Source: Flavobacteriales bacterium (GTDB taxonomy: Bacteria; Bacteroidota; Bacteroidia; Flavobacteriales; Weeksellaceae). Taken from it: a DNA stretch of 5,837 nucleotides. This document shows, piece after piece, positions 1 through 5,836 of this stretch (positions are counted from its first letter, which is position 1; each line of letters opens with the position of its first letter). The stretch is from the NCBI GenBank assembly GCA_900770875.1, contig CAAGLV010000048.1, forward strand, positions 1-5,837, given 5' to 3'. Below the pieces are notes generated by a model. That model saw only the letters and a program-made list of their open reading frames with translations, did no database searches and had not been told where the DNA came from. Both the position numbers and the translations under genes were made by a program.

Positions 1-1208
1 AATTCGATCAAGTATTTAATGATAGAGATGATATCCTCTTTCGTTAAAACTTGAACATCTTCCGAAATATTTAAACCTAATTTTTTATTTAAACGGTAAC
101 GTCCAACTTCACCTAATGAGTAACGTTGATCAGAGAAGAATAATTTTTCAATGATACCACGTGCTGTCTCCTCATCTGGTGGCTCGGCGTTACGTAATTG
201 TCTATAGATATACTCTACTGCTTCTTTTTCAGTATTAGTAGGGTCTTTTTGTAAAGTATTATGAATAATACTATAATCTGCAGAGTTAATATCTTCTTTG
301 TGTAATAAAATTGTTTTAACACCAGAATCTACGATTTGATCGATGTGATCTTTTTCGATAATAGTTTCACGGTCTAAAATAATCTCATTACGCTCGATAG
401 ATACAACTTCTCCAGTATCTTCATCTACGAAATCTTCATGCCATGTGTTTAAAACACGAGCAGCTAACTTACGTCCGATAACTTTCTTTAAGTTCGCTTT
501 ATTTACTTTAACTTCTTCAGCTAAGTCGAAAATCTCTAAGATGTCTTTATCTCTTTCGTAACCAATTGCACGTAATAAAGTCGTAAGAGGTAATTTTTTC
601 TTACGGTCGATATATGCGTACATTACGCTATTGATATCAGTTGCAAATTCAATCCAAGAACCTTTGAAAGGGATGATACGAGATGAATATAATTTCGTAC
701 CATTCGCATGGAATGATTGACCGAAGAATACACCTGGAGAACGGTGTAATTGAGAAACGATTACACGCTCGGCACCATTGATGATAAACGAACCTGAAGG
801 TGTCATATAAGGAATAGTTCCTAAATAAACATCTTGTACAACAGTTTCGAAATCTTCGTGTTCTTCGTCAGTACAGAATAGTTTTAGACGGGCTTTTAAA
901 GGCACGCTGTAAGTTAATCCTCTTTCAATACACTCATCAATAGTGTAACGAGGTGGATCTACGAAGTAGTCCAAAAATTCTAAAACAAACTGATTGCGAG
1001 TATCCGTAATTGGGAAATTCTCAGCAAATGTTCTATAAAGACCTTCGTTTCCACGTTGGTCAGGTCTTGTTTCCAACTGGAAAAAATCTTCGAATGATTT
1101 AATCTGAATGTCAAGGAAATCAGGGAACTGAGCTACTGCTTTAGCAGATGAAAAACTCAATCTTTGCTTTTTCTCAGTCGAGTTGTTTGTTGTTGCTTTA
1201 GTGGCCAA
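1..1208 (-). CDS. rpoB: RNA polymerase beta subunit, N-terminal 402 codons (partial, runs off left edge)
   Basis: This is the beta subunit of RNA polymerase, which with beta' forms the catalytic core. Reading from 1208 leftwards gives an uninterrupted frame starting ATKATTNNS and then FPDFLDIQIKSFEDFFQLET at about residues 28-47. Conserved stretches follow: GTIPYMTPSGSFIINGAERV (130-149), QLHRSPGVFFGQSFHANGTK (153-172) and GRYRLNKKLGL (369-379). The family protein in Bacteroidota is roughly 1,270 residues, so about a third is present; the rifampicin-binding region and the active site lie beyond the edge. Start choice: there is no in-frame ATG. The frame is closed upstream by TAA at 1227-1229, leaving TTG at 1206-1208 or the rarer ATT at 1218-1220. 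TTG is preferred, and it has A at -3. The gene is last in the visible operon, 101 bases after rplL and behind a hairpin with a U-run. Identity is certain; the exact start is inferred. Confidence 0.96.
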   Translation of the reverse strand, partial: MATKATTNNSTEKKQRLSFSSAKAVAQFPDFLDIQIKSFEDFFQLETRPDQRGNEGLYRTFAENFPITDTRNQFVLEFLDYFVDPPRYTIDECIERGLTYSVPLKARLKLFCTDEEHEDFETVVQDVYLGTIPYMTPSGSFIINGAERVIVSQLHRSPGVFFGQSFHANGTKLYSSRIIPFKGSWIEFATDINSVMYAYIDRKKKLPLTTLLRAIGYERDKDILEIFDLAEEVKVNKANLKKVIGRKLAARVLNTWHEDFVDEDTGEVVSIERNEIILDRETIIEKDHIDQIVDSGVKTILLHKEDINSADYSIIHNTLQKDPTNTEKEAVEYIYRQLRNAEPPDEETARGIIEKLFFSDQRYSLGEVGRYRLNKKLGLNISEDVQVLTKEDIISIIKYLIE

Positions 1209-1247
1209 TTTCGAATGAATTTTGGTTTATATAATGACTTTATGCGT

Positions 1248-1288
1248 AAAAAGGTTAAGACCTTTCACGTGCTGTGAAGGTCCTAACC
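1248..1288 (-). terminator. Hairpin plus U-run between rplL and rpoB: probable attenuator or processing site
   Basis: On the minus strand the arms are GGTTAGGACCTTCAC and GTGAAAGGTCTTAACC, around a 5-base loop (AGCAC). This gives 14 base pairs, interrupted by one mismatch (C/A) and one bulged A, and it is followed directly by five T residues (forward A-run 1248-1252). This is the layout of an intrinsic terminator. rpoB, which follows, is essential, so complete termination would need a second promoter; I see no convincing flavobacterial promoter in the remaining 40 bases. Partial termination (attenuation) or endonuclease cleavage is therefore more likely. In E. coli the same rplL-rpoB gap carries an attenuator and an RNase III site. 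The structure is visible in the sequence; its function is inferred. Confidence 0.6.
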
Positions 1289-1309
1289 TATATCTTGTTT
1301 GAAGTAAAA

Positions 1310-1675
1310 TTACTTTAATTCAACTACTGCACCAGCTTCTTCAAGCTGTTTCTTTAAAGCTTCAGCTTCGTCTTTAGAAACTGCTTCTTTAACTACTGCT
1401 GGAGTAGAATCAACTAAATCTTTAGCTTCTTTTAATCCTTTACCAGTTAATTCTTTAACTAACTTAACAACAGCTAATTTAGAAGCTCCTCCGTCTTTTA
1501 AGATTACGTCGAATTCAGATTGCTCTTCAACTGCTTCAGCAGCTCCAGCAGCAACAACAACTGCAGCAGCAGCTGGTTCGATTCCGTACTCGTCTTTTAA
1601 GATTGTAGATAATTCGTTAACTTCTAATACTGTTAAGTTTACTAACTCTTCAGCTAATTTTTTTAAATCTGCCAT
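1310..1675 (-). CDS. rplL: 50S ribosomal protein L7/L12
   Basis: This is the stalk protein of the large ribosomal subunit, present in multiple copies as dimers on L10, which recruits translational GTPases such as EF-Tu and EF-G. The 121-residue length is normal. Residues 1-32 are the dimerising, L10-binding N-terminal domain. Residues 33-51 form an Ala/Val/Gly-rich hinge (PAAAAVVVAAGAA). Residues 53-121 are the C-terminal factor-binding domain, with EFDVILKDGG at 54-63 and the conserved GKGLKEAKDLVDSTP at 78-92. It lies 49 bases after rplJ, the usual partner order. The leader is an A-rich tract right up to the ATG, with no Shine-Dalgarno motif. It is needed in molar excess over L10 and other ribosomal proteins, so the downstream hairpin before rpoB would suit uncoupling the two. 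Identity is secure. Confidence 0.98.
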   Translation of the reverse strand: MADLKKLAEELVNLTVLEVNELSTILKDEYGIEPAAAAVVVAAGAAEAVEEQSEFDVILKDGGASKLAVVKLVKELTGKGLKEAKDLVDSTPAVVKEAVSKDEAEALKKQLEEAGAVVELK

Positions 1676-1724
1676 TTTTTAATTTTTTTTGTTTTACAAC
1701 TTTATTTTATAATATGAGTGCGTC

Positions 1725-2255
1725 TTATTCAGCTGCTGGAGTTTCCTCAGTTGCTTCAGCAGTAGATGCATTTTCTTTGTTCTCTAATTGAGAAACAACA
1801 GTCTTGATTGGAGACTGAAGTAACATAATAATATCCGCGATTAATTCTTCACGAGATTTTAATGCTACTAATTGAGGTAATTTATCATCACCTACATATA
1901 CATTATCTTCAATCCATGCACCTTTTAATAAAGGCTTTTCAGCTTTTTTTCTGAAAGTATCGATTACTTTAGCAGGAGCGTTTCCTACTTCAGCAGTCAT
2001 TAATGCAGTGTTACCTTTTAAAGATCCATAAAGTTCTTCGAAGTTTTTGTCTTCGATGTTCTCCATAGCTTTCTTTAATAAAGTGTTTTTTACAACGCGT
2101 AAAGATACATTGCTTTTAAAGCAAGCTCTTCTTAATTCAGTAGAATTAACAGCGTTTAAACCTTCGATATCTGCTAAATAAATGATTTTTGAAGAATTTA
2201 ATACACCTTGTAATTCTTCGATCATTGATGCTTTATCTTGTTTTGTCATTGCCAT
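1725..2255 (-). CDS. rplJ: 50S ribosomal protein L10
   Basis: L10 anchors the L7/L12 dimers to 23S rRNA, forming the base of the stalk. The 176-residue product has the family's N-terminal RNA-binding domain, with YLADIEGLNA at 26-35 and the hallmark LRRACFKSNVSLRVVKNTLL at 41-60. A C-terminal helix at about 136-160 should bind L7/L12, and the tail (161-176) is rich in Ala, Thr and Glu. Two starts are possible: ATG at 2255 (MAMTKQDK) or ATG at 2249 (MTKQDK). Family members often begin MTREEK, which favours the second; the first has A at -3, as is typical of Flavobacteriia, and gives the full length stated. The gene lies 12 bases after rplA, so it has no intergenic room for the long autoregulatory leader seen before E. 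coli rplJ. Confidence 0.97.
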   Translation of the reverse strand: MAMTKQDKASMIEELQGVLNSSKIIYLADIEGLNAVNSTELRRACFKSNVSLRVVKNTLLKKAMENIEDKNFEELYGSLKGNTALMTAEVGNAPAKVIDTFRKKAEKPLLKGAWIEDNVYVGDDKLPQLVALKSREELIADIIMLLQSPIKTVVSQLENKENASTAEATEETPAAE

Positions 2256-2267
2256 AGTCTACTAATT

Positions 2268-2963
2268 TTAAGCGTTTACACTTTTTGGATCAACTGGAAC
2301 TCCTACTGATTGAGTTGTAGAAAGCGTAATGCTTTTTACGTAAGTACCTTTTGCAGCAGTTGGTTTTAATTTAATTAAAGTTTGAACTAATTCGTTCGCA
2401 TTTTCTTTAATTTTATCAGCATCGAAAGATACTTTACCAATTCCTGCGTGGATGATACCGTAACGGTCTACTTTAAAATCAATTTTACCTGCTTTTACTT
2501 CAGCAACAGCTTTACCTACTTCTAAAGTAACAGTACCTGATTTTGGGTTAGGCATTAATCCACGAGGTCCTAAAACACGTCCTAATGGTCCTAATTTACC
2601 CATTACAGCTGGCATTGTAACGATAACGTCTACATCTGTCCAACCTTCTTTAATTTTTTGTAAGTATTCGTCTAATCCAACATAATCAGCACCTGCAGCT
2701 TTTGCTTCTGCTTCTTTATCTGGAGTAACTAAAGCTAAAACTTTAACGTCTTTTCCTGTTCCGTGAGGTAATGAAACTACTCCACGTACCATTTGATTTG
2801 CTTTCTTAGGATCAACTCCTAAACGAACAGCGATATCTACTGATGCATCAAACTTTGCGTAGTTAACTTCTTTTACTAATGAAGATGCTTCTTCGATTGA
2901 GTATAATTTGTTTTTTTCTACTTTAGCTTGTGCTTCCTTTTGTCTTTTTGTCAACTTTGCCAT
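2268..2963 (-). CDS. rplA: 50S ribosomal protein L1
   Basis: L1 binds 23S rRNA at the mobile L1 stalk near the E site and helps release deacylated tRNA. In several bacteria and archaea it also represses its own mRNA. The protein is 231 residues, the usual bacterial length. The family signature is clear at about 121-144: GKLGPLGRVLGPRGLMPNPK followed by SGT. The N-terminal basic stretch MAKLTKRQKEAQAKVEK and the C-terminal half (FKVDRYGIIHAGIGKVSF at 163-180, then GTYVKSITLSTT at 206-217) complete the two-domain fold. It starts 17 bases after the rplK stop and is presumably translated from the same mRNA. The candidate structured leader before rplK is where L1 feedback would be expected to act. 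No unusual residues were noticed. Confidence 0.98.
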   Translation of the reverse strand: MAKLTKRQKEAQAKVEKNKLYSIEEASSLVKEVNYAKFDASVDIAVRLGVDPKKANQMVRGVVSLPHGTGKDVKVLALVTPDKEAEAKAAGADYVGLDEYLQKIKEGWTDVDVIVTMPAVMGKLGPLGRVLGPRGLMPNPKSGTVTLEVGKAVAEVKAGKIDFKVDRYGIIHAGIGKVSFDADKIKENANELVQTLIKLKPTAAKGTYVKSITLSTTQSVGVPVDPKSVNA

Positions 2964-2980
2964 GTCTAAAATGTTTTTAA

Positions 2981-3421
2981 TTATTCTGGAGATTGACCAC
3001 CTTTTACAGTTATACCCATAGAACGTGCAGTTCCAGCAATCATTTTCATTGCAGACTCAACAGTAAAACAGTTCATATCTGCTAACTTGTCTTCAGCAAT
3101 AGTTCTTACTTGATCCCAAGTTACAGTACCAACTTTTTGACGGTTTGGAACACCAGAAGCTTTCTTTAATTTCGCAGCATCCATTAACTGTACAGCAGCT
3201 GGTGGAGTTTTAATTACGAAATCAAATGATTTATCTTGATACACAGTAATAACAACAGGTAAAACTGCTCCTTGTTTTTCTTGTGTACGTCCGTTAAATT
3301 GTTTACAAAACTCCATAATGTTAACCCCAGCAGCCCCTAATGCAGGTCCTACAGGAGGTGAAGGATTTGCTTGTCCTCCTTTAACTTGAAGTTTTACAAC
3401 TTTTTCAATTTTTTTTGCCAT
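2981..3421 (-). CDS. rplK: 50S ribosomal protein L11
   Basis: L11 binds the GTPase-associated region of 23S rRNA at the stalk base, takes part in factor-dependent GTP hydrolysis and is needed for RelA-type stringent signalling. It is also part of the thiostrepton site. The 146-residue product has the N-terminal domain with the Pro-rich PSPPVGPALGAAGVNIMEFC segment (20-39). The C-terminal RNA-binding domain includes KASGVPNRQKVG (87-98) and the closing signature AMKMIAGTARSMGITVKG at 124-141. It begins after a 77-base leader that contains a hairpin (3434-3467) and ends in a run of eight A residues immediately before and including the A of the ATG. It is the first gene of the ribosomal protein segment of the locus. 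Identity is secure. Confidence 0.98.
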   Translation of the reverse strand: MAKKIEKVVKLQVKGGQANPSPPVGPALGAAGVNIMEFCKQFNGRTQEKQGAVLPVVITVYQDKSFDFVIKTPPAAVQLMDAAKLKKASGVPNRQKVGTVTWDQVRTIAEDKLADMNCFTVESAMKMIAGTARSMGITVKGGQSPE

Positions 3422-3433
3422 TTTTTTTATCTT

Positions 3434-3467
3434 AAAATTAAGCGTTATGTGGAAGCAGCCTAAATTT
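3434..3467 (-). promoter_or_regulatory. Candidate structured mRNA leader upstream of rplK
   Basis: On the minus strand AAATTTAGGC can pair with GCTTAATTTT: six contiguous pairs (one G-U) next to the loop, one T/T mismatch, then three more A-T pairs. The 14-base loop is TGCTTCCACATAAC. This GC-richer block stands out in an otherwise almost pure A/T leader. In E. coli, and in the archaeal genes studied, L1 represses translation by binding a leader structure that imitates its 23S rRNA site, so this position is the expected one. I cannot confirm a true L1 motif by eye. It could also be chance pairing. Confidence 0.35.
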
Positions 3468-3498
3468 ATTCTTATTTAATATTTTTAGAAAAATTGTA

Positions 3499-4047
3499 TT
3501 AAACAATTTTCTCTACTTGATTGAAGTTTAACTCTAAAGGTGTTTTACGTCCGAAGATTAAAACCATTACCTCTAATTTACGCTTGTCTTCAATAATTTT
3601 CTCAACAGTTCCGTTGAATCCGTTGAAAGCACCATCAATTACCTTAACAGTTTCACCAACAATATACTGTGTCATATAAGAATTATCTATATTAACAGCC
3701 AATTCATCTGCAATACCTAACATACGGTTTACTTCAGATTGTCTCATTGGTACAGGATCACCACCTTTAGTTGCACTTAAGAAACTAATAACTCCTGGAA
3801 TATTTTTAATCACGTGAGGCACTTCACCTTGTAAAGCAGCTTCAATCATTACATAACCAGGAAAGTGAACTTTCTCCTTTTGATATTTTTTACCGTTTCT
3901 AGTTTGAATCACTTTTTCCATAGGAACAACGATTTGCCCTATATAATCATTCAAATTTTGGTATTGAATTTCTCTTTCAATATAATCTCTAACTTTAAGC
4001 TCTTGACCAGCTACAGTCTTGATCACATACCATTTTTTATCACTCAT
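3499..4047 (-). CDS. nusG: Transcription termination/antitermination factor NusG
   Basis: NusG binds RNA polymerase across the clamp and affects pausing, Rho termination and transcription-translation coupling. The 182-residue product has the NGN domain at about 4-110, with KKWYVIKTVAGQELKVRDYI at its start, VPMEKV (41-46) and HFPGYVMIE (61-69). A KOW domain follows at about 127-182, with GETVKVIDGAFNGFNGTVEK (131-150) and FGRKTPLELNFNQVEK (165-180). The KOW motif has GAF where most homologues have GPF, a mild change. It follows secE by 32 bases, the standard secE-nusG pairing. The ATG at 4045-4047 has A at -3 and -6. A very AU-rich inverted repeat spans its stop codon. Confidence 0.98.
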   Translation of the reverse strand: MSDKKWYVIKTVAGQELKVRDYIEREIQYQNLNDYIGQIVVPMEKVIQTRNGKKYQKEKVHFPGYVMIEAALQGEVPHVIKNIPGVISFLSATKGGDPVPMRQSEVNRMLGIADELAVNIDNSYMTQYIVGETVKVIDGAFNGFNGTVEKIIEDKRKLEVMVLIFGRKTPLELNFNQVEKIV

Positions 4048-4079
4048 GATTCTATTATTGAACGGAAAATTAAAATCTA

Positions 4080-4268
4080 TTAAAAAGCACTATAGATACC
4101 ATCTAATACCTTAGCAAAAGATGTATCTACTACATACAAAAATATAGCTAACAAAGCTGTAGCTATTGCAACAATTATAGTCTCTTGTTGAAGCTTAGAA
4201 AATGTTGGCCATGTCACATTATCTTTAAACTCTACATAAGATTCTTTAATGTAATTTACGATTTTCAT
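4080..4268 (-). CDS. secE: Preprotein translocase subunit SecE
   Basis: SecE is the small clamp subunit of the SecYEG protein-conducting channel in the inner membrane. The product is 62 residues, typical of the short single-span form found in most bacteria rather than the three-span E. coli form. An amphipathic N-terminal helix (1-17) leads into the conserved NVTWPTFSKLQQET (17-30), and one hydrophobic segment follows at about 31-47 (IIVAIATALLAIFLYVV). The gene lies between tRNA-Trp (16 bases upstream) and nusG (32 bases downstream), the conserved position. The start at 4266-4268 is the only ATG that keeps the N-terminal helix. Confidence 0.96.
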   Translation of the reverse strand: MKIVNYIKESYVEFKDNVTWPTFSKLQQETIIVAIATALLAIFLYVVDTSFAKVLDGIYSAF

Positions 4269-4284
4269 ATCGTTGTGAAATTAG

Positions 4285-4355
4285 CACGGGCACAAGGATT
4301 CGAACCCTGATCAACGGTTTTGGAGACCGCTATTCTACCATTGAACTATGCCCGT
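4285..4355 (-). tRNA. tRNA-Trp (anticodon CCA)
   Basis: A full cloverleaf can be folded on the minus strand in 71 bases. The acceptor arm is ACGGGCA/TGCCCGT, the D arm GTTC/GAAT, and the anticodon arm GCGGT/ACCGT with loop CTCCAAA (anticodon CCA). The variable loop is 4 bases, and the T arm is CAGGG/CCTTG with loop TTCGAAT. The discriminator base is G73, an identity element for bacterial tryptophanyl-tRNA synthetase. The next three bases are CTA, so the 3' CCA must be added by nucleotidyltransferase. It lies between tuf and secE, so processing of a shared transcript would have to free it. Confidence 0.97.
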
Positions 4356-4360
4356 AGAAT

Positions 4361-4398
4361 AAAAGAGTGGTAGTCTATTGAAGACTACCACGTCTTCT
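4361..4398 (-). terminator. Perfect hairpin with U-rich 3' flank between tuf and tRNA-Trp
   Basis: The minus strand has GTGGTAGTCT and AGACTACCAC, a perfect 10-bp stem (4367-4376 with 4382-4391) around a 5-base loop. The 3' flank TCTTTTATTC is U-rich but broken by A and C. It can also pair with AGAAGA on the other side across one bulged C, lengthening the stem to 16 pairs. This could be a terminator or attenuator after tuf, lowering the flow into tRNA-Trp-secE-nusG, or a 3'-end or processing structure of the tuf mRNA. Structure is seen directly; function is inferred. Confidence 0.55.
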
Positions 4399-4418
4399 GT
4401 ATATTATTTGACTAATAA

Positions 4419-5606
4419 TTAGTCTAAAATTTCAGTTACCTGACCAGCACCAACTGTACGTCCACCTTCACGGATTGCGAAACGTAAACCTTCGTTTAAT
4501 GCGATTGGTTGTAATAATTCAACTGTAATAGTTAAGTTATCTCCTGGTAATACCATCTCAACACCTTCTGGTAAAGAGATTTCTCCTGTTACGTCAGTTG
4601 TACGTACGTAGAACTGTGGACGGTAACGGTTGTGGAATGGAGTGTGACGACCACCTTCTTCTTTAGTTAAGATATAAACCTCAGCTTTGAATTTTTTGTG
4701 TGGAGTTACAGATCCAGCCTTAGCGATAACCATACCACGACGGATATCAGCTTTGTCAATACCTCTTAATAATAAACCTACGTTATCACCAGCTTCACCA
4801 CGATCTAAGATCTTACGGAACATCTCAACCCCAGTTACAGTAGAAGTTAATTTTTCTTCTCCCATACCTACGATATCAACTGCATCACCTGTATTGATAA
4901 CACCAGCTTCGATACGTCCTGTCGCTACAGTACCACGTCCTGTAATAGAGAATACGTCTTCGATTGGCATTAAGAATGGTTTGTCAGAATCACGAACTGG
5001 TTCTTCGATCCATTGATCAACATTCTCCATTAAGTTTAAAACAGTTTCAACCCATTGAGGCTCACCGTTTAAAGCTCCTAAAGCAGAACCTTGAATAACT
5101 GGAGTGTTATCTCCGTCATACTCGTAAGAAGATAATAAATCTCTTACTTCCATTTCTACTAACTCTAATAACTCAGCATCGTCAACCATATCAACTTTGT
5201 TTAAGAAAACAACGATACGAGGAACGTTTACTTGGCGACATAATAAGATGTGCTCACGAGTTTGAGGCATTGGTCCATCAGTAGCAGCAACTACTAAGAT
5301 ACCACCGTCCATTTGAGCAGCTCCTGTAACCATGTTTTTTACGTAATCCGCGTGACCTGGACAGTCAACGTGTGCGTAGTGACGGTTAGCAGTTTCGTAC
5401 TCTACGTGAGATGTATTAATTGTAATACCACGCTCTTTCTCCTCTGGAGCATTATCGATTTGATCGAAAGCTTTTGCTTCTGAATAACCAGCATCAGCTA
5501 ATACTTTTGTAATCGCTGCAGTCAAAGTTGTTTTACCGTGGTCAACGTGACCAATAGTACCAATATTTAAGTGCGGCTTATTACGGTTGAAAGTTTCCTT
5601 TGCCAT
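4419..5606 (-). CDS. tuf: Elongation factor Tu
   Basis: EF-Tu is the GTPase that carries aminoacyl-tRNA to the ribosomal A site. The product is 395 residues, the usual bacterial length. The GTPase domain shows all five nucleotide motifs: G1 GHVDHGKT (19-26), G2 RGITI (59-63), G3 DCPGH (81-85) with the catalytic His85, G4 NKVD (136-139) and G5 SAL (174-176). Domain 2 covers about 213-300 (ITGRGTVATGRIEAG at 221-235), and domain 3 about 302-395, ending GRTVGAGQVTEILD. The ATG at 5604-5606 has A at -3 and -6 and no Shine-Dalgarno motif, normal for Flavobacteriia. It sits between two tRNA genes. In this phylum tuf is usually single-copy, but the window cannot show that. No lost catalytic residue was found. 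Confidence 0.99.
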   Translation of the reverse strand: MAKETFNRNKPHLNIGTIGHVDHGKTTLTAAITKVLADAGYSEAKAFDQIDNAPEEKERGITINTSHVEYETANRHYAHVDCPGHADYVKNMVTGAAQMDGGILVVAATDGPMPQTREHILLCRQVNVPRIVVFLNKVDMVDDAELLELVEMEVRDLLSSYEYDGDNTPVIQGSALGALNGEPQWVETVLNLMENVDQWIEEPVRDSDKPFLMPIEDVFSITGRGTVATGRIEAGVINTGDAVDIVGMGEEKLTSTVTGVEMFRKILDRGEAGDNVGLLLRGIDKADIRRGMVIAKAGSVTPHKKFKAEVYILTKEEGGRHTPFHNRYRPQFYVRTTDVTGEISLPEGVEMVLPGDNLTITVELLQPIALNEGLRFAIREGGRTVGAGQVTEILD

Positions 5607-5740
5607 TTTACTTTTTATTAATTTCTATTGTTATACTTAAACTAAATATTTATATCCAGATAAACACATCGCTGCATTTATCACTTTATATAAAGTATTT
5701 TCACTTTGAAGAGCTCTTGATAAAACTTATTTACCTGCAA
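5607..5740 (-). promoter_or_regulatory. AT-rich tuf leader containing two perfect palindromes
   Basis: These bases separate the tRNA-Gly 3' hairpin from the tuf start. They hold no open frame or tRNA. Two perfect palindromes stand out: AAGAGCTCTT (5709-5718) and ACTTTATATAAAGT (5683-5696). The heptamer AAAGTGA occurs twice on the minus strand, 20 bases apart (5702-5708 and 5682-5688), the second overlapping the longer palindrome. The last 30 bases before the ATG are A/T-rich, as before the other highly expressed genes here. I found no match to the flavobacterial TTG...TAnnTTTG promoter with correct spacing. The region may be an mRNA leader, an operator or both. Confidence 0.4.
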
Positions 5741-5767
5741 CGCTCAACTTCGTTTTAAAGTTGAGCG
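5741..5767 (-). other. Strong hairpin overlapping the tRNA-Gly 3' end
   Basis: CGCTCAACTT and AAGTTGAGCG form a perfect 10-bp stem with a 7-base loop on the minus strand. The first four bases of the 5' arm (5767-5764) are also the last three bases of the tRNA-Gly acceptor stem and its discriminator base. The two structures therefore compete for these bases. The next bases (TTGCAGG) are not U-rich, so this is not a usual intrinsic terminator. A role in tRNA 3' processing or mRNA 5'-end protection is possible but inferred. Confidence 0.5.
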
Positions 5768-5836
5768 GGAAACGAGACTCGAACTCGCAACATTCAGCTT
5801 GGAAGGCTGACGCTCTACCAATTGAGCTATTCCCGC
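5764..5836 (-). tRNA. tRNA-Gly (anticodon UCC)
   Basis: A 73-base cloverleaf folds on the minus strand. The acceptor arm is GCGGGAA/TTCCCGC, the D arm GCTC/GAGC with loop AATTGGTA, and the anticodon arm TCAGC/GCTGA with loop CTTCCAA (anticodon TCC). The variable loop is 5 bases, and the T arm is GCGAG/CTCGT with loop TTCGAGT. The discriminator is U73, as expected for bacterial tRNA-Gly, and CCA is not encoded. It lies 157 bases upstream of tuf, matching the place of E. coli glyT (also UCC) in the tRNA-tufB operon. Only one base of the window lies beyond its 5' end, so further tRNA genes upstream cannot be seen. Confidence 0.97.

Noticed and set aside
3461..3468. TAAATTTA resembling the flavobacterial -7 box TAnnTTTG before rplK
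   Set aside because: The only nearby TTG is about 35 bases upstream, too far for the usual 17-23 base spacing, and a start there would disrupt the leader hairpin.
3487..3512. Inverted repeat around the nusG stop codon (AGAAAATTG with CAATTTTTCT)
   Set aside because: Almost all A-U pairs with one bulge in an AT-rich region; too weak to call a terminator, although it could contribute to an attenuator.
3865..4083. Plus-strand open frame of 72 codons opposite nusG
   Set aside because: It lies antisense to the 5' half of nusG, has AT-rich low-complexity composition (Phe, Ile, Leu, Asn) and no recognisable motif; a shadow frame.
4687..5016. Plus-strand open frame of 109 codons opposite tuf
   Set aside because: It is wholly inside tuf on the opposite strand, is Ser/Pro/Thr-rich, and is explained by the strong codon bias of tuf.
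5722..5729. TAAGTTTT resembling a -7 box after tRNA-Gly, with a TTG 15 bases upstream
   Set aside because: Spacing is short, the last base does not match, and the TTG lies inside the hairpin stem; not strong enough to call a tuf promoter.
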